The notes under the pieces: generated by a model
What the model saw: the letters and a program-made list of their open reading frames with translations, nothing else
What the model was told of the DNA's origin: nothing
Database searches by the model: none
Shown here: positions 25,320 through 31,412 of the stretch, piece after piece
How positions within the stretch are numbered: position 1 is the stretch's first letter
How the letters are laid out: each line of letters begins with the position of its first letter
Virus record (IMG/VR): IMGVR_UViG_3300023104_000009
Location: 1 to 40,817 of that record
Strand: one strand, 5' to 3'
DNA: 40,817 nt
DNA from: a virus
Position numbers and translations under genes: made by a program

Positions 25320-25626
25320 CTTGATCCTTTTGGAGTATCTGGCGGATGGCGAGGCCGAGCGGGGTGAGGTAAGTCCGACTGTCCTTGCGATCTGGTGCCC
25401 ACGCGATCAGGCCGAGATCCATCAGCAGCCTGCCCGCATTAGCAAACGAGGATGGGTCGCGGGCTGGCTGCGGCCAGCCTAGGTTGCGATTGCCGTAGAG
25501 GTAGCCAGGCGTATGCCAGAACAAAGGCGACCATTGCGCCTTCGTCAGACCCGCCACGATAACAGCCATCTCCGCAGCGTCGGGGGTGGGGACCTCACGC
25601 TGCATCGGAGGAGCCTTTCGGCTCAT
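25309..25626 (-). CDS. Winged-helix-like hypothetical protein (105 aa)
   Basis: The product has helices followed by GRLLMDLGLIAWAPDRKDSRTYLTPLGLAIRQIL (about residues 66-99), which reads like a winged-helix module with a strand-turn-strand wing and a final helix. A DNA-binding role is possible but unproven. The first ATG (25626) overlaps the upstream gene by 32 bases; an ATG at 25605 is an alternative start. Confidence 0.55.
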   Translation of the reverse strand: MSRKAPPMQREVPTPDAAEMAVIVAGLTKAQWSPLFWHTPGYLYGNRNLGWPQPARDPSSFANAGRLLMDLGLIAWAPDRKDSRTYLTPLGLAIRQILQKDQDDV

Positions 25627-25921
25627 GGCGGCGGTGGTGCTTAGGCAACTCCGCCCTCGGCCAATCGTCGTACAGACCGCCCAAGCATGGCGCGCAGTAG
25701 TCTCTCCAGCCGGCGTTTTGTCGCCGGTTCCGGTTGCGTGCGGCGACGCAAGGCCAACATGTCTTGTAGCGATCCGGTCGATGATCCCAGATCCCCGAGA
25801 CTAGCTTGTAGGTGTGGCCGCGACTGATCGTGTTGCCGCACTCACAGCAGACATGATCCTTGCGGGCGACAACACGGCGCTGGGTGAAAGCGCTAGGGAC
25901 CTCGCAATCACAGTCACACAT
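25595..25921 (-). CDS. Zinc-ribbon-like protein of a common phage family
   Basis: Start at the ATG 25921, giving 108 residues beginning MCDCDCE. The pattern MCDCDCExPSAF, ARKDHVCCECGNTISRGHTYKLVSG, then CWPC and CAPC is shared by many short phage proteins of unknown function. The Cys pairs probably bind zinc. A nucleic-acid or protein-binding role is likely, but nothing more can be said. Confidence 0.72.
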   Translation of the reverse strand: MCDCDCEVPSAFTQRRVVARKDHVCCECGNTISRGHTYKLVSGIWDHRPDRYKTCWPCVAARNRNRRQNAGWRDYCAPCLGGLYDDWPRAELPKHHRRHEPKGSSDAA

Positions 25922-26162
25922 CGGAGGATGCCTGTGCGAGAGCGGCGCGGGCGCAATCGTAGGTGATGGGCCGCACCAGCATTGCGCGTTGACGGGCAAT
26001 CGTCTGCGGGTCCGGACCCCACAAGAACTCTCCGCTCTCAACGATGAAGGCGTCGATGCGGCCGCTATTGTCGCCGTACTCGCTTTTCATGCCGAGCGTG
26101 TCGCCAGCCCAGAACAGACCCGGCGGGCACTCCGCCAGCGCCATCAGCTCACCCGCGCTCAC
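25914..26162 (-). CDS. Hypothetical protein (82 aa)
   Basis: The GTG at 26162 shares the upstream stop and is chosen over longer frames that would run through the neighbour. The product (GELMALAECPPGLFWAGDTLGMKSEY...) is a compact alpha/beta-looking small protein. No family is recognised. The start lies in the repeated junction CGCTCACGACCGTGCC (26156-26171). Confidence 0.57.
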   Translation of the reverse strand: MSAGELMALAECPPGLFWAGDTLGMKSEYGDNSGRIDAFIVESGEFLWGPDPQTIARQRAMLVRPITYDCARAALAQASSDV

Positions 26163-26362
26163 GACCGTGCCTTCCGTGCTTTGCGTGCAGCCGCGCTCTT
26201 GGCCCGACGACGGGCGCGCTCTGCTCGGCTGATGTCGCGGCGCTGGCCAGCCACGCTGGTGGCGTCGAAGAACACCGGATCGTATGTCCGGGTCATCTCG
26301 CCACACAGGACGTAGACGCCAGTCGGCTCGTTCGGCCGCCAAAGGTCCAGCGTACCGCTCAC
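26159..26362 (-). CDS. Small basic hypothetical protein (67 aa)
   Basis: It starts with GTG at 26362 in a GTGA overlap and ends in another GTGA overlap. The N-terminal half is neutral (LDLWRPNEPTGVYVLCGEM); the last 25 residues are strongly basic (RRDISRAERARRRAKSAAAR), suggesting nucleic-acid binding or an intrinsically disordered tail. Both ends carry the 16-bp junction repeat. Confidence 0.57.
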   Translation of the reverse strand: MSGTLDLWRPNEPTGVYVLCGEMTRTYDPVFFDATSVAGQRRDISRAERARRRAKSAAARKARKARS

Positions 26363-26700
26363 GACCGTGCCTCGGGCTGGGGTGCGAGTTGACGGATGGC
26401 GGTGGCGCGGTAGTGCGCGATCAGAGCTGGCAAGGCGTTGACGGCCGCGACAAAACCCTCAGCGTTGCTCTGCTCTGTCTCGCAGAAGTCGCCGGGTGCG
26501 CCGTTCTCAATTGTTGCGACCATGTATGATCGATCACCGCGAACCGCCGCGATGCCGCACCGCATGTCGTCGGTTGGGCTTACCCCTTTGACGACTTCTA
26601 ACGGCCCCGGCGTCATCTTCGCCAGCAAAGCCTCAAGCTTCTCGACCTCCTCCCTAAGCTCCACCCGCTGGGGTGCGTCTTCTGTCGTTCCTGTATTCAT
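26359..26700 (-). CDS. Hypothetical protein of the TPGP/AVNALP phage family (113 aa)
   Basis: The ATG at 26700 follows GAGGAG at 8-base spacing and is preferred over an ATG 6 bases upstream that would be too close to it. The N-terminal helix (VELREEVEKLEALLAK) leads into TPGPLEVVKG, and the C-terminal part has NAEGFVAAVNALPALIAHY. The TPGP opening and AAxNALPxLI ending define a widespread family of small phage proteins; the protein at 31794-32111 is another member. Function unknown. Confidence 0.65.
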   Translation of the reverse strand: MNTGTTEDAPQRVELREEVEKLEALLAKMTPGPLEVVKGVSPTDDMRCGIAAVRGDRSYMVATIENGAPGDFCETEQSNAEGFVAAVNALPALIAHYRATAIRQLAPQPEARS

Positions 26701-26725
26701 CTTCATTCTCCTCGATCTCATTTTA

Positions 26726-26760
26726 GGCGGGCCACCCAACGCTCGCTTGAAAGGCCCGCC
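26726..26760. repeat. 8-bp GC-rich inverted repeat inside minus block 1
   Basis: GGCGGGCC (26726-26733) and GGCCCGCC (26753-26760) can form a strong stem with a 19-base loop in the gap between the genes at 26771 and 26700. There is no U-run on either strand, so it may be an attenuator or RNA-stability element more than a terminator. Confidence 0.45.
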
Positions 26761-26770
26761 AGAGATAAGA

Positions 26771-26881
26771 TCAGTAGGGCCAGTCCATGATGTCGCAGAA
26801 CGGATCGTTGGGACGGATGCAGGCGGTTGCGGGCGCAACGGCGGTGAACAAGACAGCGACGGCGATTGCAAGCTTCAACAT
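26771..26881 (-). CDS. Very small exported protein (36 aa)
   Basis: The ATG at 26881 has AGGAG 9 bases upstream. The product has a short positive start, a hydrophobic core (LAIAVAVLFTAVA) and a cleavage-like APATAC, followed by only 16 residues (IRPNDPFCDIMDWPY). It could be a secreted two-cysteine peptide or a tiny lipoprotein. The longer in-frame reading upstream would overlap another small gene. Confidence 0.55.
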   Translation of the reverse strand: MLKLAIAVAVLFTAVAPATACIRPNDPFCDIMDWPY

Positions 26882-26892
26882 TAGGTAGGCTC

Positions 26893-27006
26893 CTAGTTCG
26901 GGGTCATCGCCATGAACGCCAGGGCGATGATGATCCATACCGCGCCGCCAAGCGAAGCAGCAAGGATGGCTTTCCACAAAGGGAAAGTTTTGGTTGGGGC
27001 GATCAT
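26893..27006 (-). CDS. Very small membrane protein (37 aa)
   Basis: The ATG at 27006 shares the stop of the upstream gene (ATGA). The product has a basic N-terminus (MIAPTKTFPLWK) and one transmembrane helix (AILAASLGGAVWIIIALAFM). No family is recognised. It lies next to the exported peptide gene, so the two may act together at the envelope. Confidence 0.5.
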   Translation of the reverse strand: MIAPTKTFPLWKAILAASLGGAVWIIIALAFMAMTPN

Positions 27007-27497
27007 GCCCCACGTCCGTATTTGATGCCGGCTAGGGCGCATTTAACTGAGCAGCCTTCGTCCATACCCCCTTGGAGAATCATGTTTACGATTCCAAGGC
27101 TACCTACATTACGCGCCGCAATTTCCCGCGCCTCAATCAGGTCGGGATCAACCGGCTTGGGGAGGAGGGTGGTGATGGCGCGGGCTTCGCTGAAGCGGAC
27201 GCCGTAAATATCATCAGCCGCCATACCCCGCACCAACGCCACCATCCTCTCCACCACCTCATCCGATGGCCGCTCTACCGCCGGGATAGCAGTGGCGGGC
27301 TGGACGTTGCGGATGCGCCAGCCGTCCCAGCCTTTTATCATAGGCTTACCGTCCTCGCTCCATATGCCGGGAGCGTCGTCATCTGATTTGACGACATCGG
27401 TCCAATGGCCGTCCTTGTCGGCATCTCGATCATAGGTAAGCGCCACAACCCGACCATCCGTATGATAAGCCTCAAGCTTCCCAGACCAATCAACCAC
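27003..27497 (-). CDS. Hypothetical protein (164 aa)
   Basis: The sequence AGGAGG at 27509-27504 is an ideal ribosome site for the GTG at 27497 (6-base spacing); an ATG at 27512 lies upstream of that site and would need another one. The N-terminal half is beta-rich (DWSGKLEAYHTDGRVVALTYD, WDGWRIRNV) and the C-terminal half helical, with paired Cys near the end (DEGCSVKCALAG). No family is recognised. Confidence 0.6.
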   Translation of the reverse strand: MVDWSGKLEAYHTDGRVVALTYDRDADKDGHWTDVVKSDDDAPGIWSEDGKPMIKGWDGWRIRNVQPATAIPAVERPSDEVVERMVALVRGMAADDIYGVRFSEARAITTLLPKPVDPDLIEAREIAARNVGSLGIVNMILQGGMDEGCSVKCALAGIKYGRGA

Positions 27498-27762
27498 CAC
27501 AAACCTCCTCATCCACAGTGTAAACCATCCCCAAATCATCCCGATCGACGTTGCCGGTGCCGTCGCAATCGGGGCACAGATCCTCCGTGGGAGCCGGCCC
27601 CGTGTCGCCCAGTAGGATACCATGCCCCTCACACGCCCAGCACCTTGCATCAAACTCCCGCTTGGCATCCTCCAGCTCCAGCGTGGCCTGTGCCAATTCC
27701 TGGACGCGGCCCGTGCCGGTGAGGTGGCGGACGGCGATGGTGGCGGTTAGGAGGCGGGTCAT
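27490..27762 (-). CDS. DnaJ-type zinc-finger-like protein (90 aa)
   Basis: The ATG at 27762 shares the upstream stop. A helical N-terminus (QELAQATLELEDAKREF) is followed by two CxxCxGxG-type motifs, CWACEGHG (about residues 46-53) and CPDCDGTG (about 67-74), the signature of the DnaJ cysteine-rich zinc domain. With only two motifs it would bind a single zinc. No J-domain is present. Protein-binding or chaperone-like activity is conceivable. Confidence 0.62.
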   Translation of the reverse strand: MTRLLTATIAVRHLTGTGRVQELAQATLELEDAKREFDARCWACEGHGILLGDTGPAPTEDLCPDCDGTGNVDRDDLGMVYTVDEEVCGG

Positions 27763-27923
27763 GCTGCTTTCCAGACTGCGTAGGAGACGCAGGCGGTGCC
27801 AAATGCGGCGAACAGTACAAAAGCTGCATACCATCCCCGGCCCTGATAAATTGCTTCGTAACCTTCAGCGATTCTTTGCAGGCATTCCAAGGCCAGAATT
27901 ATTGCCCCTAGATACAGCATCAT
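27759..27923 (-). CDS. Small two-helix membrane protein (54 aa), first gene of minus block 1
   Basis: Two adjacent ATG codons (27923 and 27920) follow the strong site GGAGGAGAG. The protein has two hydrophobic segments (about residues 3-14 and 30-51) separated by a charged turn. It is the first gene after the divergent control region, so it should be made early and strongly. No family is recognised. Confidence 0.58.
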   Translation of the reverse strand: MMLYLGAIILALECLQRIAEGYEAIYQGRGWYAAFVLFAAFGTACVSYAVWKAA

Positions 27924-27950
27924 GTCACACTCTCCTCCGCTTCCCCCTCT

Positions 27951-27979
27951 GTATGCGTCCGGATCGGGGGTTGGGTCAA
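27951..27979 (-). promoter_or_regulatory. Candidate promoter of minus block 1
   Basis: On the minus strand TTGACC (27979-27974) is followed by CATACA (27955-27950, 18-bp spacing) or GCATAC (17-bp spacing). The TTGACC-CAACCC start resembles the TTGACACCCA promoters at 38.4-39.5 kb. Transcription would begin about 20 bases before the first gene of the block. Confidence 0.45.
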
Positions 27980-27994
27980 TGCACATTTATCGCA

Positions 27995-28023
27995 TTGCGC
28001 GAATTATTTTCGCAGGCTATACC
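27995..28023 (+). promoter_or_regulatory. Candidate promoter with internal operator for the HTH gene at 28030
   Basis: TTGCGC (27995-28000) and TATACC (28018-28023) are 17 bp apart. Between them lies an inverted repeat GCGAA-ttatt-TTCGC (27999-28013) that a dimeric repressor could bind. The predicted start of transcription is about 28030, the A of the ATG, so the mRNA would be leaderless. Binding there by the 28030 product would give autorepression. Confidence 0.5.
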
Positions 28024-28029
28024 GACGCC

Positions 28030-28224
28030 ATGGACAGAAAAACCATCATGCAGGCAGTCGAGAGACGCGCCTTCGCCCTTCGGGTGCCCCTGTCCACCGT
28101 GTGCAAGGATGCGGGTGTCTCCACCAGCATCGCGTCGCGGTGGACTACAGGAAAGAACACCCCAAGCCTCGCCACCATAGCTTCGCTGGAGAAGCGGCTA
28201 ACACAGATGGAGAAGGAATCGTGA
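28030..28224 (+). CDS. Small helix-turn-helix regulator (64 aa)
   Basis: The product has an XRE-like helix-turn-helix at about residues 18-50 (LRVPLSTVCKDAGVSTSIASRWTTGKNTPS), the usual form of small phage repressors. No ribosome site precedes the ATG at 28030, in keeping with a leaderless message. It is transcribed away from minus block 1, sharing its control region, so it probably regulates that block and itself. A much longer frame starting at 27922 is rejected because it would run through the promoter. Confidence 0.75.
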   Translation: MDRKTIMQAVERRAFALRVPLSTVCKDAGVSTSIASRWTTGKNTPSLATIASLEKRLTQMEKES

Positions 28225-28502
28225 CCTACGGCCCACCATGCCCGTTCCGGGCTGCTGGTTATACATGGAAAGCCGGCCTTTACCCGCTGTCCCCATCGGG
28301 GCTGGAAATCATCGCAGAGCATAACGGCGTGTCCGTCGATCAACTGCCGCGCGGCGCTCGCAATTCGTCCAGCGCCTACATGCATAGCTGGATTGAGGCG
28401 CTAGGCGCTCGCAAGGCCTTAGGTTTGGATACGCGCCGTGATGGTCGGTGGATTCTACCGTCAGAAATTAACCGAGAGGACACCCAGCATGACCGAACCT
28501 GA
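28221..28502 (+). CDS. Hypothetical protein (93 aa) coupled to the HTH gene
   Basis: A GTG at 28221 shares the regulator's stop. The sequence PLSPSGLEIIAEHNGVSVDQLPRGARNSSSAYMHSWIEALG contains a helical region that could be a second helix-turn-helix. The end overlaps the next gene by 14 bases. Function unknown; coupling to the regulator suggests a shared regulatory task. Confidence 0.57.
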   Translation: MTYGPPCPFRAAGYTWKAGLYPLSPSGLEIIAEHNGVSVDQLPRGARNSSSAYMHSWIEALGARKALGLDTRRDGRWILPSEINREDTQHDRT

Positions 28503-28695
28503 CGCGAATGGATGGTTGCCGATTGAGACGGCACCTAGGGATGGGACGTTAATCCTTCTTTGGAGCAAGGGTAGAGGGGTGCAGCGCGGTTTCCGATACG
28601 CCACTGGCAAAGAGTGCCACGTAGGACACCGAAAAAGAGGCATGCAGGCTACACATTGGCAACCAGATCCCCTCCCTCCCACACAGGAATCCTAA
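28489..28695 (+). CDS. DUF551-like protein (68 aa)
   Basis: The ATG at 28489 follows GAGAGGA. The product shows WLPIETAPRDGTLILLWSKG near the N-terminus and THWQPDPLPPTQE at the C-terminus, the two halves of the DUF551 signature common in phages. Family function is unknown. Trp-rich ends probably form one small beta domain. Confidence 0.75.
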   Translation: MTEPDANGWLPIETAPRDGTLILLWSKGRGVQRGFRYATGKECHVGHRKRGMQATHWQPDPLPPTQES

Positions 28696-28696
28696 C

Positions 28697-28972
28697 ATGC
28701 CCACTAACCTAGCCTCACTCGAAAGCACGCTGGCGGATCGTCGGGCGCGGTATGGGGAGTTTGAGGATGTGGCGGATACCGGATTTAAGATCCGTACTGC
28801 CATCGCAGAACGCCGCAACAAGTTTGCCCCGGTGCAGGAGGAGGCGTTACACATGATCGCCAACAAACTCGCCCGCATAGCCAACGGCGATCCAAACTGC
28901 CACGATTCCTGGCATGACATTGCCGGCTACGCCACCCTCGTCGCCCAAACCCTCGAACCGGAGGCGGAGTGA
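28697..28972 (+). CDS. DUF6378-like phage protein (91 aa)
   Basis: The pattern RRARYGEFEDVADTGFKIRTAI, QEEALHMIANKLARIANGDPN and DSWHDIAGYATLVAQTLE matches a widespread family of small phage proteins (DUF6378). Conserved His, Asp and Lys residues in helices have led to suggestions of nucleotide-related activity, but the role is not established. It directly follows the DUF551-like gene and overlaps the next start. Confidence 0.78.
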   Translation: MPTNLASLESTLADRRARYGEFEDVADTGFKIRTAIAERRNKFAPVQEEALHMIANKLARIANGDPNCHDSWHDIAGYATLVAQTLEPEAE

Positions 28973-29682
28973 TGGGCGGGCGTCCTTTACGCGAAGCGCC
29001 GGCAGAGTTCGCCATCAAGGCGGTGGAGATGACATGGGATGAAGCGCGCAAGCATTGGGCGTGCGGTGCAGCTACACTGACACGATGGATGTCCGAAACA
29101 GGAGCAAAGCTTCGCGTTATCAACCCCGAACTTCGCGGCCATAAGCTGCGCCCCATGCCCAATGACTTCCGCAGATATGGACATGTCGAAAGCCTGAAGG
29201 CGCTGTGCGCCCGCTACACGACAGGCCCGGATGTGGTACGTCGGTGGCGGGAGGAGGTGGGAGCCAAGCCCCTGCCCATGAACAAAATGCGCCCCATGCC
29301 AGATGACTTTCGGGAAATGGCGGCAACGCTTCACAGGGAAAAATTGGCGGTACTATACCAGTGCGGGCAGCCTGTCTTGTCCAGGTGGTTCGCCGAATCG
29401 GGCGTGACACCCAAGGAATACAAAAATCCCGATCTGGGCAAGTTCTGGCACGGCCGAGCCACCGGGCTGGTGCCGGTTACACCCCAGCCCCAGCGGGATG
29501 CCACGGTTGCCGGTGAAGCCGCCGACTTCCTGCGGCGCAAAGGGTGGGTAGTGTTCCGGGCGAGGATCATCAGGACGGAAGCGCCCAAGGATGACTGGAT
29601 AGTTGGTCGCCTCACCCTGCCCACCAGTGAGATGGTGGCACAGGCGGAACGGGGCGGGTTTGTGCGAAGGGATATGATGTGA
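28972..29682 (+). CDS. Putative DNA-binding protein with three helix-turn-helix-like repeats
   Basis: Three internal repeats lie at about residues 11-46, 60-99 and 107-145. Each ends in a recognition-helix-like segment (TLTRWMSETGAK, VVRRWREEVGAK, VLSRWFAESGVT), and two open with RPMPnDFR. The remaining C-terminal 85 residues contain EAADFLRRKGWVVFRARI and are different. Such an array suggests binding to a long or repeated DNA site. The start is the ATG at 28972; a GTG directly before it is an alternative. No known family was recognised. Confidence 0.6.
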   Translation: MGGRPLREAPAEFAIKAVEMTWDEARKHWACGAATLTRWMSETGAKLRVINPELRGHKLRPMPNDFRRYGHVESLKALCARYTTGPDVVRRWREEVGAKPLPMNKMRPMPDDFREMAATLHREKLAVLYQCGQPVLSRWFAESGVTPKEYKNPDLGKFWHGRATGLVPVTPQPQRDATVAGEAADFLRRKGWVVFRARIIRTEAPKDDWIVGRLTLPTSEMVAQAERGGFVRRDMM

Positions 29683-29858
29683 AACACGTAGCAGCACTGA
29701 CGATCGGGGCATTCGTGCTGATGATCGTCTATAGCATAGCCAAGCTGACTGTGAACTATCCTGAGACAGCAGGTAGGGGGCTTATTGCTCTCTGGTTCCT
29801 ATTCGTGGCGTACATAATCGGCCGAGCGTATTTAGCCGTTCGCAGTGCAGGGAGATGA
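29679..29858 (+). CDS. Small two-helix membrane protein (59 aa)
   Basis: A GTG at 29679 shares the stop of the previous gene. Two hydrophobic segments (about residues 5-24 and 35-53) flank a short polar loop (TVNYPETAGRG). Codon use is less GC-rich than in neighbouring genes. No family is recognised; the translational coupling supports it. Confidence 0.57.
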   Translation: MKHVAALTIGAFVLMIVYSIAKLTVNYPETAGRGLIALWFLFVAYIIGRAYLAVRSAGR

Positions 29859-29862
29859 TGTG

Positions 29863-30162
29863 ATGTCTAGCGAGGATATGGTTGAGAGGGTGGCTCGGGC
29901 GATTGATGAAGCTACACTTAAGTATGTAGCTGGGTCAAATAATAGCCTTGACATACTTCGAACAATGCAGGCCCGTGTCGCCATAGAGGCGATGCGGGAG
30001 CCGACGGAGGGGATGGTCGAAGCTGGGTGGAAAAGCAAAAGCGATAGTGTCGATGGCCGACCTGTTTGGAAACTATCGGTAGATGTGCAGGCAAAGCACC
30101 AATACGTCGCAATGATCGACGCCGCCCTATCCGGCCCGCAAGATCCCCCACACCCTCTTTAA
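29863..30162 (+). CDS. Hypothetical protein (99 aa)
   Basis: The ATG at 29863 has GGGAG about 9 bases upstream; a GTG at 29860 is in frame. The product begins SSEDMVERVARAIDEATLKY and continues with AIEAMREPTEGMVEAGW and VDVQAKHQYVAMIDAAL. This mosaic of motifs (VARAI, MREPTEGMVEAG, YxAMIDAAL) is common in small proteins of alphaproteobacterial phages. Function unknown. It is the last gene of this + strand block. Confidence 0.65.
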   Translation: MSSEDMVERVARAIDEATLKYVAGSNNSLDILRTMQARVAIEAMREPTEGMVEAGWKSKSDSVDGRPVWKLSVDVQAKHQYVAMIDAALSGPQDPPHPL

Positions 30163-30188
30163 CTCCACCTCCACCAACGGTCGAATAG

Positions 30189-30222
30189 AGGCGGGCAGCT
30201 TGCAGAGAAGCGCCCGCCTTTT
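30189..30222 (+). terminator. Rho-independent terminator closing the 28030-30162 block
   Basis: AGGCGGGC (30189-30196) pairs with GCCCGCCT (30212-30219), followed by TTTT (30219-30222). It lies 27 bp after the last + strand gene and 12 bp before the end of the convergent minus gene. Confidence 0.8.
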
Positions 30223-30233
30223 CCGTGCCTGTG

Positions 30234-30398
30234 CTACTCAGCCACCGTGCGCAGCACAGCCCTAAGATCCGCGCGCAAGATGTCGCCGATCGGATCGTAA
30301 CTGTCCTCCACGCCATATGCGTGCTGCAACGTCTCTCCGTCTGCCACACCCTGAAGGCGACGGCGGGCGGTGGCGAGGTCTGTGGTTTCTTCGGTCAT
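30234..30398 (-). CDS. Small hypothetical protein (54 aa)
   Basis: The ATG at 30398 gives a soluble acidic protein with two helices (TTDLATARRRLQGVADG and GDILRADLRAVLRTVAE). It follows a terminator hairpin, so it depends on read-through or a promoter of its own, neither of which is obvious. No family is recognised. Confidence 0.5.
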   Translation of the reverse strand: MTEETTDLATARRRLQGVADGETLQHAYGVEDSYDPIGDILRADLRAVLRTVAE

Positions 30399-30412
30399 TA
30401 TAGCATCCTTAA

Positions 30413-30444
30413 ACAAGAAAAGGCGCGCCTGTTACAGCGCGCCC
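30413..30444 (-). terminator. Rho-independent terminator after gapR-like gene
   Basis: On the minus strand GGCGCGC (30443-30437) pairs with GCGCGCC (30428-30422) around an 8-base loop, followed by TTTTCTTG (30421-30414). It ends the transcript carrying the GapR-like gene. Confidence 0.78.
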
Positions 30445-30464
30445 AGTATGTTGGTGTTGGTGGC

Positions 30465-30701
30465 CTAGATGCCGACTGCTTCGCGGTACGTCTCGATAAG
30501 CGCGTCCTGCTCGTCGCGGGTGTGCTTCTCCAGCTTGCGGAGCTTGACCAGCGCCTTCATGGCCTTGGTGTCGAAGCCGGTGGACTTGGCCTCCTTGTAA
30601 ACGTCGGAAATGTCGCTGGCCAATCCACTTTTCTCCTCATTCAATCTTTCTACCCGTTCCAGAAAGAGGCGGAGCTGGTCGGCTGCTACGGTATCGGTCA
30701 T
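30465..30701 (-). CDS. gapR: GapR-like nucleoid-associated protein (DUF2312)
   Basis: The 78-residue product matches the GapR/DUF2312 family: FLERVERLNEEKSGLASDISDVYKEAKSTGFDTKAMKALVKLRKL is the family core with its long helices. In Caulobacter GapR binds overtwisted DNA ahead of replication and transcription and stimulates topoisomerases. A phage copy may manage supercoiling of replicating phage DNA or compete with the host protein. AGGAG precedes the ATG, and a strong terminator follows. Confidence 0.88.
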   Translation of the reverse strand: MTDTVAADQLRLFLERVERLNEEKSGLASDISDVYKEAKSTGFDTKAMKALVKLRKLEKHTRDEQDALIETYREAVGI

Positions 30702-30763
30702 TTCGTGTTCTCCTGGTTGTACGGCTTGCGCTTGGTGGGTTGGGCGGCGTCTAGGATGCTCAT
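30698..30763 (-). CDS. Possible 21-residue peptide gene
   Basis: The ATG at 30763 shares the stop of the upstream gene, and the TGA shares bases with the gapR-like ATG, so ATGA overlaps occur at both ends. The peptide is basic and polar (DAAQPTKRKPYNQENTK at the C-terminus). It may be a real micro-protein or only a translational link that raises GapR synthesis. Confidence 0.38.
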   Translation of the reverse strand: MSILDAAQPTKRKPYNQENTK

Positions 30764-31185
30764 GCCATTGCCTTTTCGTAACGAGATTTAGCCCAGTCGA
30801 TTGCCTTTCTCATGGCGTCATCGGCTGTGGGGGCGAAGAAGCTGGAAACGTTGGTATGTCCCCAACTGAATGACACGCTGCGCTCGCCCGTTTTTTTGTA
30901 AACAGGGACGCTTGCCTGCACTACGAAGCCAGATATGCCGCGCTCAAACATGCGGCTAAAAATCTCATTCCAAGAGTCCCGTGCGCGGGTGCAATCACCC
31001 TCGAACAGAGCTTCGACGTCATCGTCTTCCCAGTGGCGTACCAGATCTTGCATGCCATCAGGCAACTTGCCCGCAGCCTCGAATGATTCCATCAGCCACT
31101 CTGGCACCTCTGCGTTGGGCAGTGGCCAGATCGCCTCGATACGAGTGTTAGCATCGTACAGGCGCGTTCCAATATCTTCGGTCAC
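30760..31185 (-). CDS. Hypothetical protein (141 aa)
   Basis: An acidic protein with helical N-terminus (PEWLMESFEAAGKLPDGMQDLVRHW), a strand-rich middle (GFVVQASVPVYKKTGERSVSFSWGHT) and a C-terminal helix (AMRKAIDWAKSRYEKAMA). No known family is recognised. The ATG at 31185 shares the preceding stop region (4-base overlap). Confidence 0.62.
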   Translation of the reverse strand: MTEDIGTRLYDANTRIEAIWPLPNAEVPEWLMESFEAAGKLPDGMQDLVRHWEDDDVEALFEGDCTRARDSWNEIFSRMFERGISGFVVQASVPVYKKTGERSVSFSWGHTNVSSFFAPTADDAMRKAIDWAKSRYEKAMA

Positions 31186-31412
31186 AGCTTCTTCTCCTCA
31201 TCTGCAACAGGGGCGGGGTGAAGGCGGTAGGCTATCAGACGGGCTTTGCTTATTGGCAAAGGGCCATGCCATTTATGCAGCCCCGCTTTTTCGGCAATTT
31301 CACAATCACCATCCGACCATTTTACATCTACGAGACATGATCGCGGCACAGGACAATCCCCACCCCGCCACTCCACCCAGCCTGCCGCGATGTCTTCGGG
31401 GGTGAGGGTCAT
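31182..31412 (-). CDS. Hypothetical protein (76 aa)
   Basis: Start at ATG 31412. The product has TPEDIAAGWVEWRGGDCPVP, VDVKWSDG and a C-terminal ARLIAYRLHPAP. This WxEWxGGxCPVP pattern is common in short phage proteins that look like a small beta domain. Function unknown. Confidence 0.65.
   Translation of the reverse strand: MTLTPEDIAAGWVEWRGGDCPVPRSCLVDVKWSDGDCEIAEKAGLHKWHGPLPISKARLIAYRLHPAPVADEEKKL

Noticed and set aside
27922-28029. N-terminal extension of the HTH protein from 27922
   Set aside because: It would overlap the first minus-strand gene, run through both promoters and add Pro/Gly-rich sequence without a fold.
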